Positions 33,876 through 44,887 are shown, counted from the first letter of the stretch. The stretch: 64,000 nt of DNA from Cladochytrium replicatum (GCA_025526935.1 JAHLKD010000025.1:434001-498000), one strand, 5' to 3'. The notes: generated by a model from the sequence alone, not told the origin. Translations and numbers: made by a program.

Positions 33876-36800
33876 TTATCCTCTCCACTTGCCCTCATTC
33901 GTCCACACCCCGCCTCCGTAACCCCCCTCGGCCCACCCGCTCCCAACCTCACCATCCACAGCTCCCCACCCGTCCCCACCGTTCCCGCCCGCACCGCCCG
34001 CCAACGACGCCAACGCCGCAATCCCAGCAGCAGCTTGCCACCCCGTTCCGCTCCCGCCCTTCGTCGCGTTCGGCGGCGTCACGACCCCACCCCACCCTGT
34101 CGTGGACCCAGCAACCCTCGACAGCGGCACCGTCGACGACGGCGGCGTGAGCGGCTTCGGGCTTCCCATCGGACTCCCCCCGTCGCCCCATCCGACCCCG
34201 GACCCCACGCTCGCAACGGACAAGTTCCCGGCGCTGCTCTTGCGCGACAAGTCGCGGTTGAGAACGGGCAGAGGCGGCAGCCACGCCCCGCTAACCCCCC
34301 CACTCGAGGCGCCGCGTCCGGACTCTCCGCCGATCGCACCCCAGTTCGCTTTGAGCCGGCTCGAGATCACCGACGCGACGGCTGCGTTCATCGTCGTGCT
34401 GGTGGAGCTGGTCGGTTTCGGTGCGAACCCGCTCGAGTAACCCGACGGCGTCGACGGCGATGAAGAGCCCTCGTCGACTTCGGCGAGACTGCTGCTCGGC
34501 CAAACCATGTGACTCCTCGACCTCCGCACGCTCGGATGATGCTGCCCCGCAGTGTGGTAGACTTGAGGATGCTGAAGCGGAACGGGTCCGTGCGAATCCA
34601 GCATCCCAGCCGAAAGTGGCGCACCGTTTCCGTTGCCCCCACGCTCACTCGTGGGTCCCCAGCTGTGTGTCGGTGCCATGTGGATCGGTGCGGCCGTAGA
34701 TATACTGCTCATCCCAAGTGTCCCTTGCTCACCCCACACCTTCGAGCTCCCATTGTGGTAGTTTTGGTTCAGATTGTCCACCGACATTGCCCGCGCAGGA
34801 CCACGCAATCCGGGCGACAGATCCCTCTGCCACGCTTGTCTCGGCGGCCCGCCCCGTTCAGGAACAGGTGCTCCAACAGCACCCCAAGTGGGCTTCGCGC
34901 TCGGCGCAACGTGCTGTGGAAGCGCGCTTCCGCCCCACGCGCCTTTCCCGCCAAACCCGCCGTAATTCGTCGCGGGCTGCTGTCCGGGTGTTCCAGGCGT
35001 CGCGGGTGGCGAAGCCGCGTCGTCCCATTCGGACGAAGTGGGCCACGGCATGTGGCTCCTGGACCGCCGCACACTGGGGTGATTCATCGCATGGTGCAGC
35101 TTCGCATGCTGAAACGGACTTGAAGGATGTCCACTGCCTACATCAAGAAGCGACAACGGAGAATGCGCGTATTGTGGCCTTTCATTCCAGGGACCCCCGA
35201 GATCACCTGCGGCGCCAGCACCGCCGGATCCCGTCCCCCAATTCTGGTTTGCAAGAAGGCTGCCGCTCGCCGACCCACCGTCGGCGTTCCATCCTTTCCG
35301 AGGAGAGTGTCCGAGAGAGAGATTGTCCAAAGAAACGTGGCGCGTCGGGCCGCGCCAAGCGGATCCGTTCTCTTGCGCAGCCAAATGCGTCGAAAGAGAG
35401 TTCCCGAACGCGACGTTGAGCGCTGCTGCCGCCGCGCTATTTGCGCTCGCGACAGCAGCAGCAATCGTCGAGGCAGCCGGGTTCATACCTGGCGGCCAGG
35501 ATGGCGAAGGGTGAGGCGAGTTGCTCGCGGAACGCGGCCATTGTCCTCCAAACGCACCGCCGGGCGACGGACCAACGCTGCTGCTTCGAATGGTTGATTT
35601 TAAAGGATTGTGACTCGAAGTGCTGTCGTTCCAGCCTAAGGTACTCGGTTGGGCAGGTGCCGATGTGTCGTTGGGTTTGTCCCAGTTCAGCCCTGTCGAA
35701 AAACTTGAGTTGTTGCGGCGGGGCGGGGAATCCCACGAATGGTTCCCGGCGCCGGAGCCGTTTCCTGTGGATGGAATGTTCCATCCGGCGGGAACGGCGA
35801 TCGAAAGACCACTCTGGGTCCCGTTTCCACCTTCTCCTGTTCCGCTAGCAGAAGTTTGAAGTCGTGGAGGGACAGATCGGTCCCGAACAGCTGGCTGCGT
35901 GTTGATTGTGAGGTCGGTGGGCCTCATGGAGCGGTTGGAGTCCTTCTTCCCATAGGATTTGAGTCGACCTGATAATTAGAACATTTGTGTAAGCAACTCA
36001 ATCACCAAAGAAAGTGAATAGATACATACTTGGATCGTATTCAATCTTGAGACGAGATCCACGCATACGCTGAGGAATAGGAATGGGTAGAGCAGATAAG
36101 CAATTAAACGAAATTCTCCGCACAGATTGAATACCTCTCCGCTCAATCTCAGGGCTTTCTCGAGGTTTTCTGCATCTGAAATATCAATGTACGCGCAAGG
36201 CCTCTTATCTGAACGCTTTCCAGACACTTTGACCCTCATCAGCTATTGAAAAGACAAAAATGAAGCGGGGAAACAACTACTTTGTCAATATCTTCATTTT
36301 TACCTGAATGCCTCTGAAGAAACCACGGAGGTCTTCTTCAGTCACGTCTTCAGGTAGATTGCCGACCCAGATGGTCATCCTGGGCACCGAATCGGGAAGT
36401 CCGTGATGCGAGGTTCCCGACGACGAAGTGGTCGAATCCTCGCTCCGCGTGTCATCCCAAGTGCTTGTCTCTGGAACAAGAGCCGGCGCAGAGACGGTCT
36501 TTGCAGTGGTATTCGACTTTATGTACGATGCGGAGTCTTCTTCAGGAACCATATGCAGCTGGAGTCCACGGGATGGAGGCGGAACCGACTGTTGCTGGTG
36601 CTGATCCGCGGCGTCCCAGGGCTCGACGAAAGAAGGAAGCGGCAGGGTTTTCGCCCCGCCGAACATTGTGGATTGCACGTTGTTATCATGGGTCCATTCT
36701 GGAGTTGATGGGGTCGAAGAGTTGGCGGAGACCTGTGTGGTCGGAGCGCCGGACGTGCCGGTTGGAGTTGGGAACCAGCCCGAGCCCGGGAAGGGATCGG

Positions 36801-36897
36801 CGGAGGTTGTGGTTGGCGCAGGTCCCCATCCGATGGGCTGGGGCGTGCCGGCGAGCTTTGAGGGCGAGTCTTTGAGAGTTCCAGGATCGCAGGTCAT
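33876..36897 (-). CDS. RRM RNA-binding protein with a long disordered Ser/Gly/Pro-rich tail
   Basis: Four minus-strand exons: 36897-36304, 36242-36135, 36069-36030, 35968-33876; 944 residues. Residues 1-170 are Ser/Thr/Pro-rich. An RNA recognition motif spans about 175-250. RNP2 is 'MTIWVGNLPED', RNP1-like is 'KRPCAYIDISD', and the domain ends 'GSRLKIEYDPSRLKSYGKK'. The final exon encodes about 690 residues that are rich in Ser, Gly, Trp, Pro and Asn. It contains recurring 'SVRRSRSH' blocks ('HPSVRRSRSHMPWPTSSE', 'HPSVRRSRSHMVWPSSS') and ends 'GVWTNEGKWRG'. This is typical of mRNA-binding regulators that phase-separate. Partner RNAs are unknown, and I do not recognise a named orthologue. Many frames on the plus strand here are shadows of this GC-rich exon. 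Confidence 0.85.
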
Positions 36898-37293
36898 AGT
36901 TGCGGGGGGGTCGTTGAGGATAGTAAGCGATCAACGGAACAGGCAGCAGAGAAGAAGCTATCTCGAGAAAATAGAAATCGACAGGACTTTTGGCAGCGGA
37001 GGGGAATGGATCGGGGGAGCACGGCACAGCGGAGGCAAAACCTACTAGGCGGGCAAGCTGCTCTAGCTAGCGCTCGATAACAGAACAACCCCGAAGTATT
37101 TTACTTCTCTTCAGCCCGTTGGGCACAGAAACGCACTGCACGGAGTGGGGACACACCCTGTCGCTGATTAAATAGATTTAAAAAATAGGTGCTGGTGCTA
37201 TGGCCCCGGCGACAGAAAGGTTAGACAATAATGGATTGTGTATGTGCGTCCGTGTACAAACAAAAACAGATTTTTTTATATTGTTGGTTGTGT
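36898..37293. other. Promoter of the RRM gene and 3' flank of eS4
   Basis: There is no open frame of note. The gap holds the 5' flank of the RRM gene and the short 3' side of the ribosomal protein gene. Confidence 0.5.
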
Positions 37294-38503
37294 TCACTGG
37301 GGTGCAGCAGCGCGCTCCCTTCGGCTAAGTGCAAACAACATCAGTAAAAGAAAGGATAACAACCATTTGATGTACGTACAGGTCACGTTCCTCAGCAATA
37401 GAGAGCTTGACACCGCGGCCCTTGGGCAACGAGATCCAGGGCTTTTGGCCCTGACCAATGACGAACACATTGGTCAATCGAGTGGCGAATGAGTGACCTG
37501 CAGCGTCTTTGATGTGGACAATGTCAAAACCGCCATGGTGACGCTCACGGTGGGTGACGGTACCGATACGACCCATGTTGCGACCGCCGGTGATGTAGGA
37601 CAAGTTACCAACCTCAAAGTGAACAAAGTCGACCACCTTGTTGGCGGCAATGTCAATCTTTACAGTGTCGTTGACCTTGATGAGGGGGTCGGGGTAACGG
37701 ATGGTGCGACCGTCGTGTGTGACAATGAAGGGGATGCCCTTGGCACCGACCTGGACGCGCTTAACCTTGCACAATTTGTATTGGGCCTCGTTGTCGTCGA
37801 TGCGGTGGATGGTGAAACGACCCTTAACGTCGTAGACGAGACGGAAGTTCTCACCAGTCTTCTCGATCGTGATGACGTCTGGTCAGACAACATTAGAATT
37901 TTTTACAAATTGGGTCGAGATAGTCTGTTTTAAGCTCACCCATGAAGCCAGCGGGGTAGGTAACGTCGGTGCGGACCTTTCCGTCAACCTTTACCAAGCG
38001 CTGCATAAGGATGGTCTTTGTCTCTTTTCCGTTGAGCGCGTATTTCAGGCGGTTGCGGATGAAGACGATGAGAGGAAGGCACTCGCGCAATTTGTGGGGA
38101 CCGGGCGAGGGACGGGGAGCCCAGGTACCGGTCAATTTGTCCAACATCCAGTGTTTGGGGGCATTGAGCTGGACAAGCAGTGAGCCGAACAAAACTAAAA
38201 ACCGGATTTATTGGCACACATACCCGCTTCAAGTGCTTCTTCGGTCCGCGAGCCTGAAACGATGAACAGCGGTGAGCTCCAGATCAGTAAAGACTCCAAA
38301 ACATCATATCTGACTCTAACGTCGTCCGGTCGAACCTCTGGAGAATCCATCCACTCCACCCATCCATCCTCTGATCATCATCATCATCATCCTCTCTCAT
38401 CATCATCATCGTCATCATCATAATCGTCATCATCATAATCATCATCATCGCTCCTCCATCCACCCAGTCCCCAGTCCGTCGTTCCATTCCGCATTTGTAC
38501 CAT
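37294..38503 (-). CDS. RPS4: 40S ribosomal protein eS4
   Basis: Five minus-strand exons: 38503-38501 (ATG only), 38253-38224, 38168-37940, 37878-37380, 37324-37294; 263 residues, the same length as human RPS4X. Exon 2 reads '[10 protein letters not shown]', exon 3 starts '[20 protein letters not shown]', and the end reads '[18 protein letters not shown]'. It is a core small-subunit protein of the ribosome body. No in-frame ATG is available in exon 2, so I place the start at an ATG directly followed by a GT donor (ATG|GTACAA) 250 bp upstream. A Met-only first coding exon is also known for vertebrate RPS4 genes. That start is the least certain part. Confidence 0.92.
38373..38452. repeat. CAT/ATC trinucleotide microsatellite
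   Basis: Imperfect CAT repeats broken by CGT and AAT triplets, lying within the proposed first intron of the eS4 gene. Confidence 0.9.
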
Positions 38504-39142
38504 GTTGTTCGGTGTGAGCGTGCTATTATGCACTGCCACAGTTGCTGCTTCCTATGTCTCTGAGCCACTAGAAATTCAAATATGTCAAAGCCACTCCACC
38601 TCAGTTGACGAGAGAATCTACAAGGGTGCGGCAGTTTTGGCATGGGTATGTTCTTCATCTGAGACTTAAATCTCCATCAAACCATGAGAAGTAGGTGGAC
38701 GCCGGGAGCTGTGTGGTTGGCTCTTTGTCCTTCTTTACAGTTAAATTATCTAGTAGGACCACACTTGACGCATAAACCCCAGGTTTATTACAATCCATGA
38801 TGAGAACCACGGGTTCCCAAAAAACGAGTTTACATATGTCCAAAAAAGAATAGGCATTGGTCAAGAAAGCACAAAGCGACGAAAGACCAAAAACCCACTG
38901 CCGCATGTCAACTCTGCACCAATAAACAAATAAACCGCAGCGCATCAACAAAATCCCAACATGAAAAACAAGCGCAAAAGCATCTGAAGCAGTGAGAGAA
39001 ATTCTTTCTGTTCTAAGTAGGGTAGCAAAGGTAAGAAGAGACGATTGTGAAAGAGCGTGCACTTTGATGTGATGACCGCAAGAAAATCGGCAGAGGAATA
39101 TGCTCAAATTAGGGTAGCGCTTGTGAGTTTGAGATAACATGT
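38504..39142. other. Intergenic; long open frame judged noncoding
   Basis: This is the 3' flank of the secreted protein gene that ends at 39143. A 187-codon minus-strand frame (39218-38655) crosses it and overlaps that gene out of frame. Its cysteine-rich, scrambled composition and lack of motifs argue against a gene. Confidence 0.45.
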
Positions 39143-40264
39143 TTAGAGGAGGAACGCGGCACTTGCTACCAAGACGAAGGCAGTAGCAACACCAGTCTTG
39201 AGAATTCCAGACTTCCAAGAAGAAGCAGCGCCTTGTGCAAGACCCGCAGCATCAGAGTCAGCTCCGCTGCTTCCATCGTAGCTGGGGTCAGTTCCGGACC
39301 CACCAGAGCCACCAGAACCATCTCCGCCTGTCTGGCCTGAAAGGGGCTCGCAGTCGAACTCGTCACCATTGACATCTGTGCACATAAAGTCCTTGCCAAA
39401 GTCAACATCCTCGATGCAGTTGAACTCATTCTCGTCAATGGAGTTGACATCCTTGCACATCAGGTTCATGTCAACAAGAACCTCGAGACATTCAAAGTCG
39501 CCCTCAACATTGCCACCGTTGTTGCCACCATCGGCCTGGCCTGTTGGGGTTGCGTAGACAGTGGTTGTGGTGGTACCGTCGACGTTGACATCGGTTGGTG
39601 AACCGACCTGGAGAGCGGTGCCGGTAGTTGTTGTAGTGCCGTCAACGTTCACGTCGGTAGGTGCACCGACTTGGACAGCGCCCGCGGTTGTGGTACCGTC
39701 AATGTTAACGTCTGTTGGTGCACCAACCTGGCGTTGCTCAGTGGGGCTCGCGTTGGGGTCAACGTTAACGTCAGTGGGAGCACCGATCTGAACAGCAGCT
39801 CCTGATGTTGTGGTGGCAGCTTGGTTGTTGAGGAGGGGTAGGTCGTTGGGGTTCATGTTGAGAGCGACTTCCCAAGAGTCGGGAGCTGAACCTGCTTCAG
39901 CTGGAGCACCACCGGCGGTATCTGCCGCAGCGGTGCCTGTTGTAGAGCCAGCAGACGAGTCACCACCACCGTAGCCGTAATCGCCAGCAGCGAGCACATT
40001 CACCGTATCGTCCTCATCATCGAGTTCTTCGGACTCGTCAGTCTCCTCACTTTCAAACGAGCTGTCAGCCAAAGCAAGAGCGTTGTAATCGATTTCGTCG
40101 CGCTTGTTGATCTTGTATGGAAGTCGGTTGTTGCCAATGCGACCCAGAGGGTTAGATTCAGCGTCGCCTACGCGGGCAGGAGCGGCGGACACAGCAGGAG
40201 CATTGGAGAGGGTAGCGATGGTAGCAGCAAGGAGGGCAGCGATGGTGGCGACGGAGGGACGCAT
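39143..40264 (-). CDS. Secreted GPI-anchored protein with APTDVNVD repeats and a five-Cys module (paralogue A)
   Basis: Single-exon gene, 373 residues. A signal peptide ('MRPSVATIAALLAATIATLS') is followed by a basic propeptide ending at a Kex2-type site 'NKR|DEID', then an acidic patch ('DESEELDDEDD'). In the middle, four units of about 18-24 residues centre on 'VGAPTDVNVDGTTT'. A cysteine module follows: Cys-x10-Cys-x12-Cys-x11-Cys-x9-Cys, containing 'CKDVNSIDENEF' and 'CTDVNGDEFDCEP'. A Gly/Ser-rich stalk and hydrophobic tail ('GVATAFVLVASAAFLL') give a GPI signal. It should sit on the cell surface or wall. It faces its paralogue at 40577 head to head. No known family recognised. Confidence 0.82.
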   Translation of the reverse strand: MRPSVATIAALLAATIATLSNAPAVSAAPARVGDAESNPLGRIGNNRLPYKINKRDEIDYNALALADSSFESEETDESEELDDEDDTVNVLAAGDYGYGGGDSSAGSTTGTAAADTAGGAPAEAGSAPDSWEVALNMNPNDLPLLNNQAATTTSGAAVQIGAPTDVNVDPNASPTEQRQVGAPTDVNIDGTTTAGAVQVGAPTDVNVDGTTTTTGTALQVGSPTDVNVDGTTTTTVYATPTGQADGGNNGGNVEGDFECLEVLVDMNLMCKDVNSIDENEFNCIEDVDFGKDFMCTDVNGDEFDCEPLSGQTGGDGSGGSGGSGTDPSYDGSSGADSDAAGLAQGAASSWKSGILKTGVATAFVLVASAAFLL

Positions 40265-40576
40265 GGTGAAAGTGAGAGTTGCTAGGAGGTGAGGGTCGAT
40301 GGTGGCAATACAAGAGGAATGATGGGTGGCAGTGGAGAGGGGTTGCGGTAACGAGGCGTAAGGGGCCTGCCTGATATGGTAGTATGAGGTGCGGCAGGGT
40401 GGCAGTGGGACTTATTGCACACAGATTGGAGCATCAACACCACTTATTAGACTGCAGCTCGGCGAGCAGGGTGATTGCTATCATCTAGACTACTGACAAC
40501 GCTCGGACCACCTCGGTCTGTATCTGTCCTCGTTAAAAAGTCCTGTCGGGAATCATGCCTGTCCTAAACAACAACA
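40265..40576. promoter_or_regulatory. Shared divergent promoter of the five-Cys paralogue pair
   Basis: The two start codons face away from each other across 312 bp, so both genes must be controlled from this gap and could share regulatory sites. I did not identify a defined TATA box or operator. Confidence 0.55.
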
Positions 40577-41923
40577 ATGCCAAGAAATTGCCCGTCCTCA
40601 AATCTGATCGTCGTGGCTCTGCTGCTGTTGACTATCGCCACAATTGTCACCGCATTCCCCACTGCCCCTGATCTCCGTCCTCGCCCTGATTTCGTCGAAC
40701 GTCGAAATCTGATCTCTCCAAAGTCTTTGATCAGCAAGAGAGACTACTCCGATAATAGCGGTGATGATGATGGCGTAGCCGTTGATCATGGTGCTGATGA
40801 TGAGGGGGAGGGCGATGGACAACCAAGAGATGACACGTTCACCGGAGATTCTGATCTACTGCTGGATGATGCCTCGGAGGATGGCAATGAATATGATCTT
40901 GAGGAAGGAAACTCGGACAGAGAAGAGCTGGACAATACCTTCGGAATCGCTGCATACGAAGGAAGCGATTATGATACCGTGGACAAATCTTCTCTCAGCA
41001 AGGATCCACTCAACATATTAGCCATCTACGGTCCCGAGGCCATCGTTTCTGTTTCTCCTACAGCAGAACACGCCGCTCCATACCTCGACGAGATCATGAT
41101 GCCCACACAGTTACCTCTAGCAGAAGGGTCCTCATCTTCGATCCCTGCTAATGGAACCGAGCCCACCACCACTACTAGTGCACCTGCGAACGCAACGGAA
41201 ACCGCGAGCAACAGTGGAACGGTGACAATGGTAAATGGGACCGTGACGGGTGCAAAGCAGACAACCCTTGTCGCAGCGCCGACCGATATCGATCTCAATA
41301 CCCTCAGAAGCATTTCGCTTCTTTCCGGATCGGCTGCCATCACCACAACAACAACAAGTACGAACTCAATTGAGAACAACTCAGGGTCGACAAGCACAGC
41401 GACCACAACAACGACGACCACGAACGGAAGCAACGCCGGGTCCAGCTCAACCACGACCACCGCTACCACGACCGCGTCGACAAACACCAGCACTCCCGAC
41501 CCAAACGAACTCGACTGCATCCAGGTTATTGAAGACCCCAACCTCGAGTGCAAAGATGTCCCCTCGATCGACGAGTCAAAGTTTGACTGCAGCATCGACG
41601 TCGACTTTGGAAACGACTTTGTGTGCACTGATATCAACGGGAGCGAGTTTGATTGTGAGCCTATTGAAGGACAGGTTCCGGGCGGTTCGAGTAATGGAGG
41701 CGGTAGTGGTGGTGGCGAGCCAGGAAGTGCGGCCACTACTAGTACGGTGGGAGAGGGTTCCGCTGCATTGACGGCGGAAGCCACTGCGAGTGTTGCGGGA
41801 CAGGGTCAGTCAGCAGGCTTGAATTCGGGAGGCTTTGTTTGGAAACCTGATGCAGCGGAATGGATCAGGTCTGGATTCTTGACAGCGTTCATCATGGCAC
41901 TCAGCGCTGTGGTGCTCCTGTAG
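40577..41923 (+). CDS. Secreted GPI-anchored protein with a five-Cys module (paralogue B)
   Basis: Single-exon gene, 448 residues. The signal peptide ('LIVVALLLLTIATIVTAFP') precedes a propeptide ending 'ISKR|DYSD', matching the Kex2-type site in paralogue A, then an acidic stretch. One remnant of the A-type repeat is visible ('VAAPTDIDLN'). A long Thr/Ser/Asn-rich region, likely O-glycosylated, leads to the cysteine module. The spacing is again Cys-x10-Cys-x12-Cys-x11-Cys-x9-Cys, with 'CKDVPSIDESKFDC' and 'CTDINGSEFDCEP'. A Gly/Ser stalk and hydrophobic C-terminus ('GFLTAFIMALSAVVLL') indicate a GPI anchor. The shared order of parts shows that A and B are duplicates. Function is unknown; a wall or adhesion role is only inference. 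Confidence 0.82.
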   Translation: MPRNCPSSNLIVVALLLLTIATIVTAFPTAPDLRPRPDFVERRNLISPKSLISKRDYSDNSGDDDGVAVDHGADDEGEGDGQPRDDTFTGDSDLLLDDASEDGNEYDLEEGNSDREELDNTFGIAAYEGSDYDTVDKSSLSKDPLNILAIYGPEAIVSVSPTAEHAAPYLDEIMMPTQLPLAEGSSSSIPANGTEPTTTTSAPANATETASNSGTVTMVNGTVTGAKQTTLVAAPTDIDLNTLRSISLLSGSAAITTTTTSTNSIENNSGSTSTATTTTTTTNGSNAGSSSTTTTATTTASTNTSTPDPNELDCIQVIEDPNLECKDVPSIDESKFDCSIDVDFGNDFVCTDINGSEFDCEPIEGQVPGGSSNGGGSGGGEPGSAATTSTVGEGSAALTAEATASVAGQGQSAGLNSGGFVWKPDAAEWIRSGFLTAFIMALSAVVLL

Positions 41924-42161
41924 GTGGGGGCCAACACAGACCTAAGAATCGACTTGTACATAACTAATACTTTTTTGGGCTTTTTGTTGAATCGATATTA
42001 ACCCTGATCATGTTCTAGTTTCTTGCGGTAGTTTTTGGATTCATTTTTTGGTGCCGCAAATACTATTGAGGAGGTGCGTTGTTCGTACACGGAGATAAAC
42101 CATGTTACACGCCAAACGCAACAACCTCAAACGCCATCATCTAAACCGCCCAACACCTGAA

Positions 42162-42392
42162 TGTCCCATGCTTAACCAGTGTGTTCTCATGCGTCGGGCA
42201 GTGGCATAAAGCCGCCATCCCTAGTCGAGCACACTTTCCTAAAAGCACGCACAGCTACTCTTTTGCACCCCAGGACGGCAGAAAGGGTTTTTTTCTCCAT
42301 TTCCGCCAGCAGAAAATTGATGCAAGCAGCGAATAATTGTGGTGGCTGTGCGCTACAATTGGGAATTTATAGCTGAGCGAGAGATCGATCAC
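42162..42392 (+). repeat. Dispersed 230-bp repeat, copy 1
   Basis: From TGTCCCATGCTTAACCAGTG to GAGAGATCGATCAC this matches the reverse complement of 52292-52521 at all but a handful of positions. The flanks are unrelated, so the boundaries are sharp. A 65-codon frame is open in both copies, but I regard the unit as a mobile noncoding repeat. Confidence 0.8.
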
Positions 42393-42708
42393 GATGGATC
42401 TTGATGATGTTGAACCTTGACTTGCACCTGTTAAGCTAGCCAAAGGGCCTCCGTCCCTGCGTTTGGTATGTATGATGGGACGGGAGATCGCCTCGTTGTA
42501 AACAATATGGAAATGTATTTTAATAAAGATATTATTATCAGTGTGCGTGCCACGAAATTTGTGTTGCAGCTACCAACCCCATCCAAATCACCGCGCCTTC
42601 CCATAATGTTTGTGACCAGAGAACGAGCATCATTCCAACTCTAAATGGCATCAGCACAGTCGCTGGGTAGCTGCATAAAGCTACTACCAATACCAACTGA
42701 ATCCCATC
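42393..42708. other. Intergenic, no gene seen
   Basis: No frame of note. It contains the promoter side of the four-repeat gene that begins at 42709. Confidence 0.4.
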
Positions 42709-43241
42709 ATGACTGACATCGAAGCAAAGCCAAAGCAAAAGTTCTACATCAACAGCCGTGATGGTGAGCCGCCGTTCATTGGCATCGGGTGGACCAAGAA
42801 AGCCGACGCTGCAGTGAAGGATCCAACCGAACCAAACGAAAACCCGGATACCTCCGCCTGAAAGGAGGAGACAAAGTTCTGCCTCAACAGTCGTGAAGGC
42901 GAACCCCCTTTCATCGGAATCGAGTAGACCAAGAAACCCGACTCGAAAGGAAAGGGTCCGGACGAGCCCGCGCCAAAAGAGAAAACGATGTTCTACGTCA
43001 AGAACCGTGAAGGTGAACCCCCATTTGTTGGTATCGGGTGGACCAAGAAATTCGATTCAGAAGACAAGGAATCGACCGAGTCGAAGGAAAAGAGGATGTT
43101 TTATGTCAACAACCGTGAAGGAGAGCCTCATTTGTCGGAATTGGGTGGACCGGCAAGTCCAACCCCGAGGATTCGGCGAAGAAAGAGGGAAACAACGATT
43201 CGGGTGAGTCCCAGCCCCAGAAGGTCGAGAGGGAAGCATGA
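42709..43241 (+). pseudogene. Broken gene of four 'REGEPPF..GIGWTKK' repeats
   Basis: From ATG 42709 one frame encodes four tandem units built around 'FYVNNREGEPPFVGIGWTKK', separated by acidic Lys/Glu/Pro linkers. Unit 1 is 'FYINSRDGEPPFIGIGWTKK'. Unit 2 is 'FCLNSREGEPPFIGIE' followed by a stop, where the usual Gly-Trp codons GGG TGG have become GAG TAG. Unit 3 is 'FYVKNREGEPPFVGIGWTKK'. Unit 4 needs one inserted base at 'GAGCCTCATTTG' to restore 'EPPFVGIGWT', after which the frame closes at a TGA (43239-43241). A further TGA sits in the linker after unit 1. Two stops and a shift in otherwise well-kept repeats mean recent decay. I do not know the family. Confidence 0.6.
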
Positions 43242-44088
43242 TCAGTTTTGTGTCGTGCAGGTCTCTTGTGAATGAAATATGTAAGAAATATTCGAGGTCA
43301 TTCTTGTCTGATCCTGATTTTGCTTTCGAATGTAGGTGTATTAAGCTTTTGGGTTGCAGTGTTTTGAAATAGGAAGGAGTACGTTGAATTGCAATTTCTA
43401 TGATCAATCCGAAAGAAAGTGTGTTTGTTAGCATCATAATAATAACCTTGTATCAATGCATTGAGTTATGTATTTAACATTCCCTACCTGATTGTAGGAT
43501 GTGTGTGATAGCTTAATGATTTCTTCTTCAACAACTATATGGATGTAAGGTTTGCCTTTTTTATCGAGGTAACTGGAACTCGACATCGATGTAACTGCAA
43601 CTCGACATCGGAATGTTGTTTCAAATTGTAAATCAGAGCATAAAGCCCAGTTTTGATGATGTGTGTGATAGCAAAATCATAAGCAACTTGCCAAGACCAA
43701 ATTTGATGACATGTTCCGGTACCCTGCTTGGTTTGTAGCTCTTTGACTGTCTGCGTGTCTACGTGTTCCTGGCCGGTCACGCCTCAAGGTGCACCAAGCC
43801 GGTGCGCTGAATCCTCAGCCGTGCTATTGACGAGAAGACACTGCTCAGCGAAGTATGATACAACGACTAGTATCGCTGAATCGCTGTGTTGTTTCGCATC
43901 TGTTTCAAGGTATTGCGATCATTTGGTGTGGCTGCCGCCTTGCCGTTAATAAAATACAACAAACCAACAACCCAAATTATATCTATTTTGGTTGGTGCAC
44001 AGACCAGTCGATCCAGTCCAATCCTTCCTGATTTGGAGATGAGATGCCGTTCGGTGGCTGCATCCGCTCCTCAGCGCTGCTCCCACTC
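43242..44088. other. Intergenic, no supported gene
   Basis: A minus-strand 81-codon frame (43780-43535) has no motif. A 20-bp unit (near CGATGTCGAGTT on the minus strand, about 43565-43610) is duplicated in tandem. Confidence 0.4.
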
Positions 44089-44095
44089 TATAAAT
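44089..44095 (+). promoter_or_regulatory. TATA box of the DOMON gene
   Basis: TATAAAT lies 40 bp before the ATG at 44135, preceded by a C-rich stretch. Position and sequence fit a core promoter element. Confidence 0.6.
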
Positions 44096-44134
44096 ACACC
44101 CTGATCCCCTTCCTGGCTCGAGAACTGTCAGAAG

Positions 44135-44887
44135 ATGAAGTCTTTCACTGTCGTCGCCGCTCTCGTCCTTGCCTTGGTATCTGGATCCACAGCCCAAGGA
44201 ATGTGGTGCGCCAAAGGTACGTTCGCACAAACAGAGAACGCTCGCTCATTCAGCTGATCTCGCTCACTTTCAGATAGAAGTGTGTGTGCAAAGGCAGTTG
44301 TTGATGCAGCAAAGAAGAACGTCACTATCACAGTTACCAGTAGTTTCACGGGTTGGGTCGGTCTCGGTATCGGTTCTGCAATGGCTGATGCTGACGTTGT
44401 CGCCGGCTGGCCAAACGCTGCCAAAAACTACGTTGTATCTGATCGCACCGCAAAGGGTCACGCTCAACCAACAGTCGACACTCTCCAGGATATTAACTGG
44501 ACCAGAAACCAGTCCACATCATCAATTACACCTCTTGATCCATCGCACACCGGTGTCCGCTTCACTTACTCTCGTCAGCTCACTGGTGGATCACCCGGAT
44601 CGAAAGCGATCACTCCCGGTACACCTCAGTCATTTATCTGGGCTGCATCCAACCAGGTTGTGAACAACGGCACCCTTCTCCAGCACGAAAGTTCCAACAA
44701 GGGTACTTTCCAGTGGGATGTACTCCAAACCGCCGGCAGTGCCTCGGGAACCAACGGGTCAACTTCATCAACCGGAACAGCTTCAGGTGGCAGTGGGAGC
44801 GGAGCTATCTCTGCATTCGCTGCAAGCTCTGCGCAAGCCGTTGGGCTTTCACTTCTCAGCGTCATTGTTTTCGCCATGTTTGCATAA
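44135..44887 (+). CDS. Secreted GPI-anchored DOMON-domain protein
   Basis: Two exons (44135-44216, 44274-44887), 231 residues. The signal peptide is 'MKSFTVVAALVLALVSGSTA'. The DOMON fold spans about residues 25-165: 'VTSSFTGWVGLGIGSAMADA' then 'DVVAGWPNAAKNYVVSDRTA', with a later 'SFIWAASNQVVNNGTLLQHE'. DOMON domains bind haem or sugars; here a Met in 'GSAMADAD' is in the place where cytochrome DOMONs carry a haem ligand, so haem binding is possible but unproven. A Ser/Gly/Thr linker and hydrophobic tail ('VGLSLLSVIVFAMFA') give a GPI signal. There is no fused dehydrogenase or transmembrane b561 domain. Confidence 0.85.

Noticed and set aside
33807-35972. Several long plus-strand frames (Arg/Pro/Ser-rich)
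   Set aside because: They are shadows of the GC-rich last exon of the minus-strand RRM gene and have scrambled composition.
38655-39218. 187-codon minus-strand frame after the five-Cys protein A
   Set aside because: It overlaps gene A out of frame, has no motif and most likely is 3' untranslated sequence.
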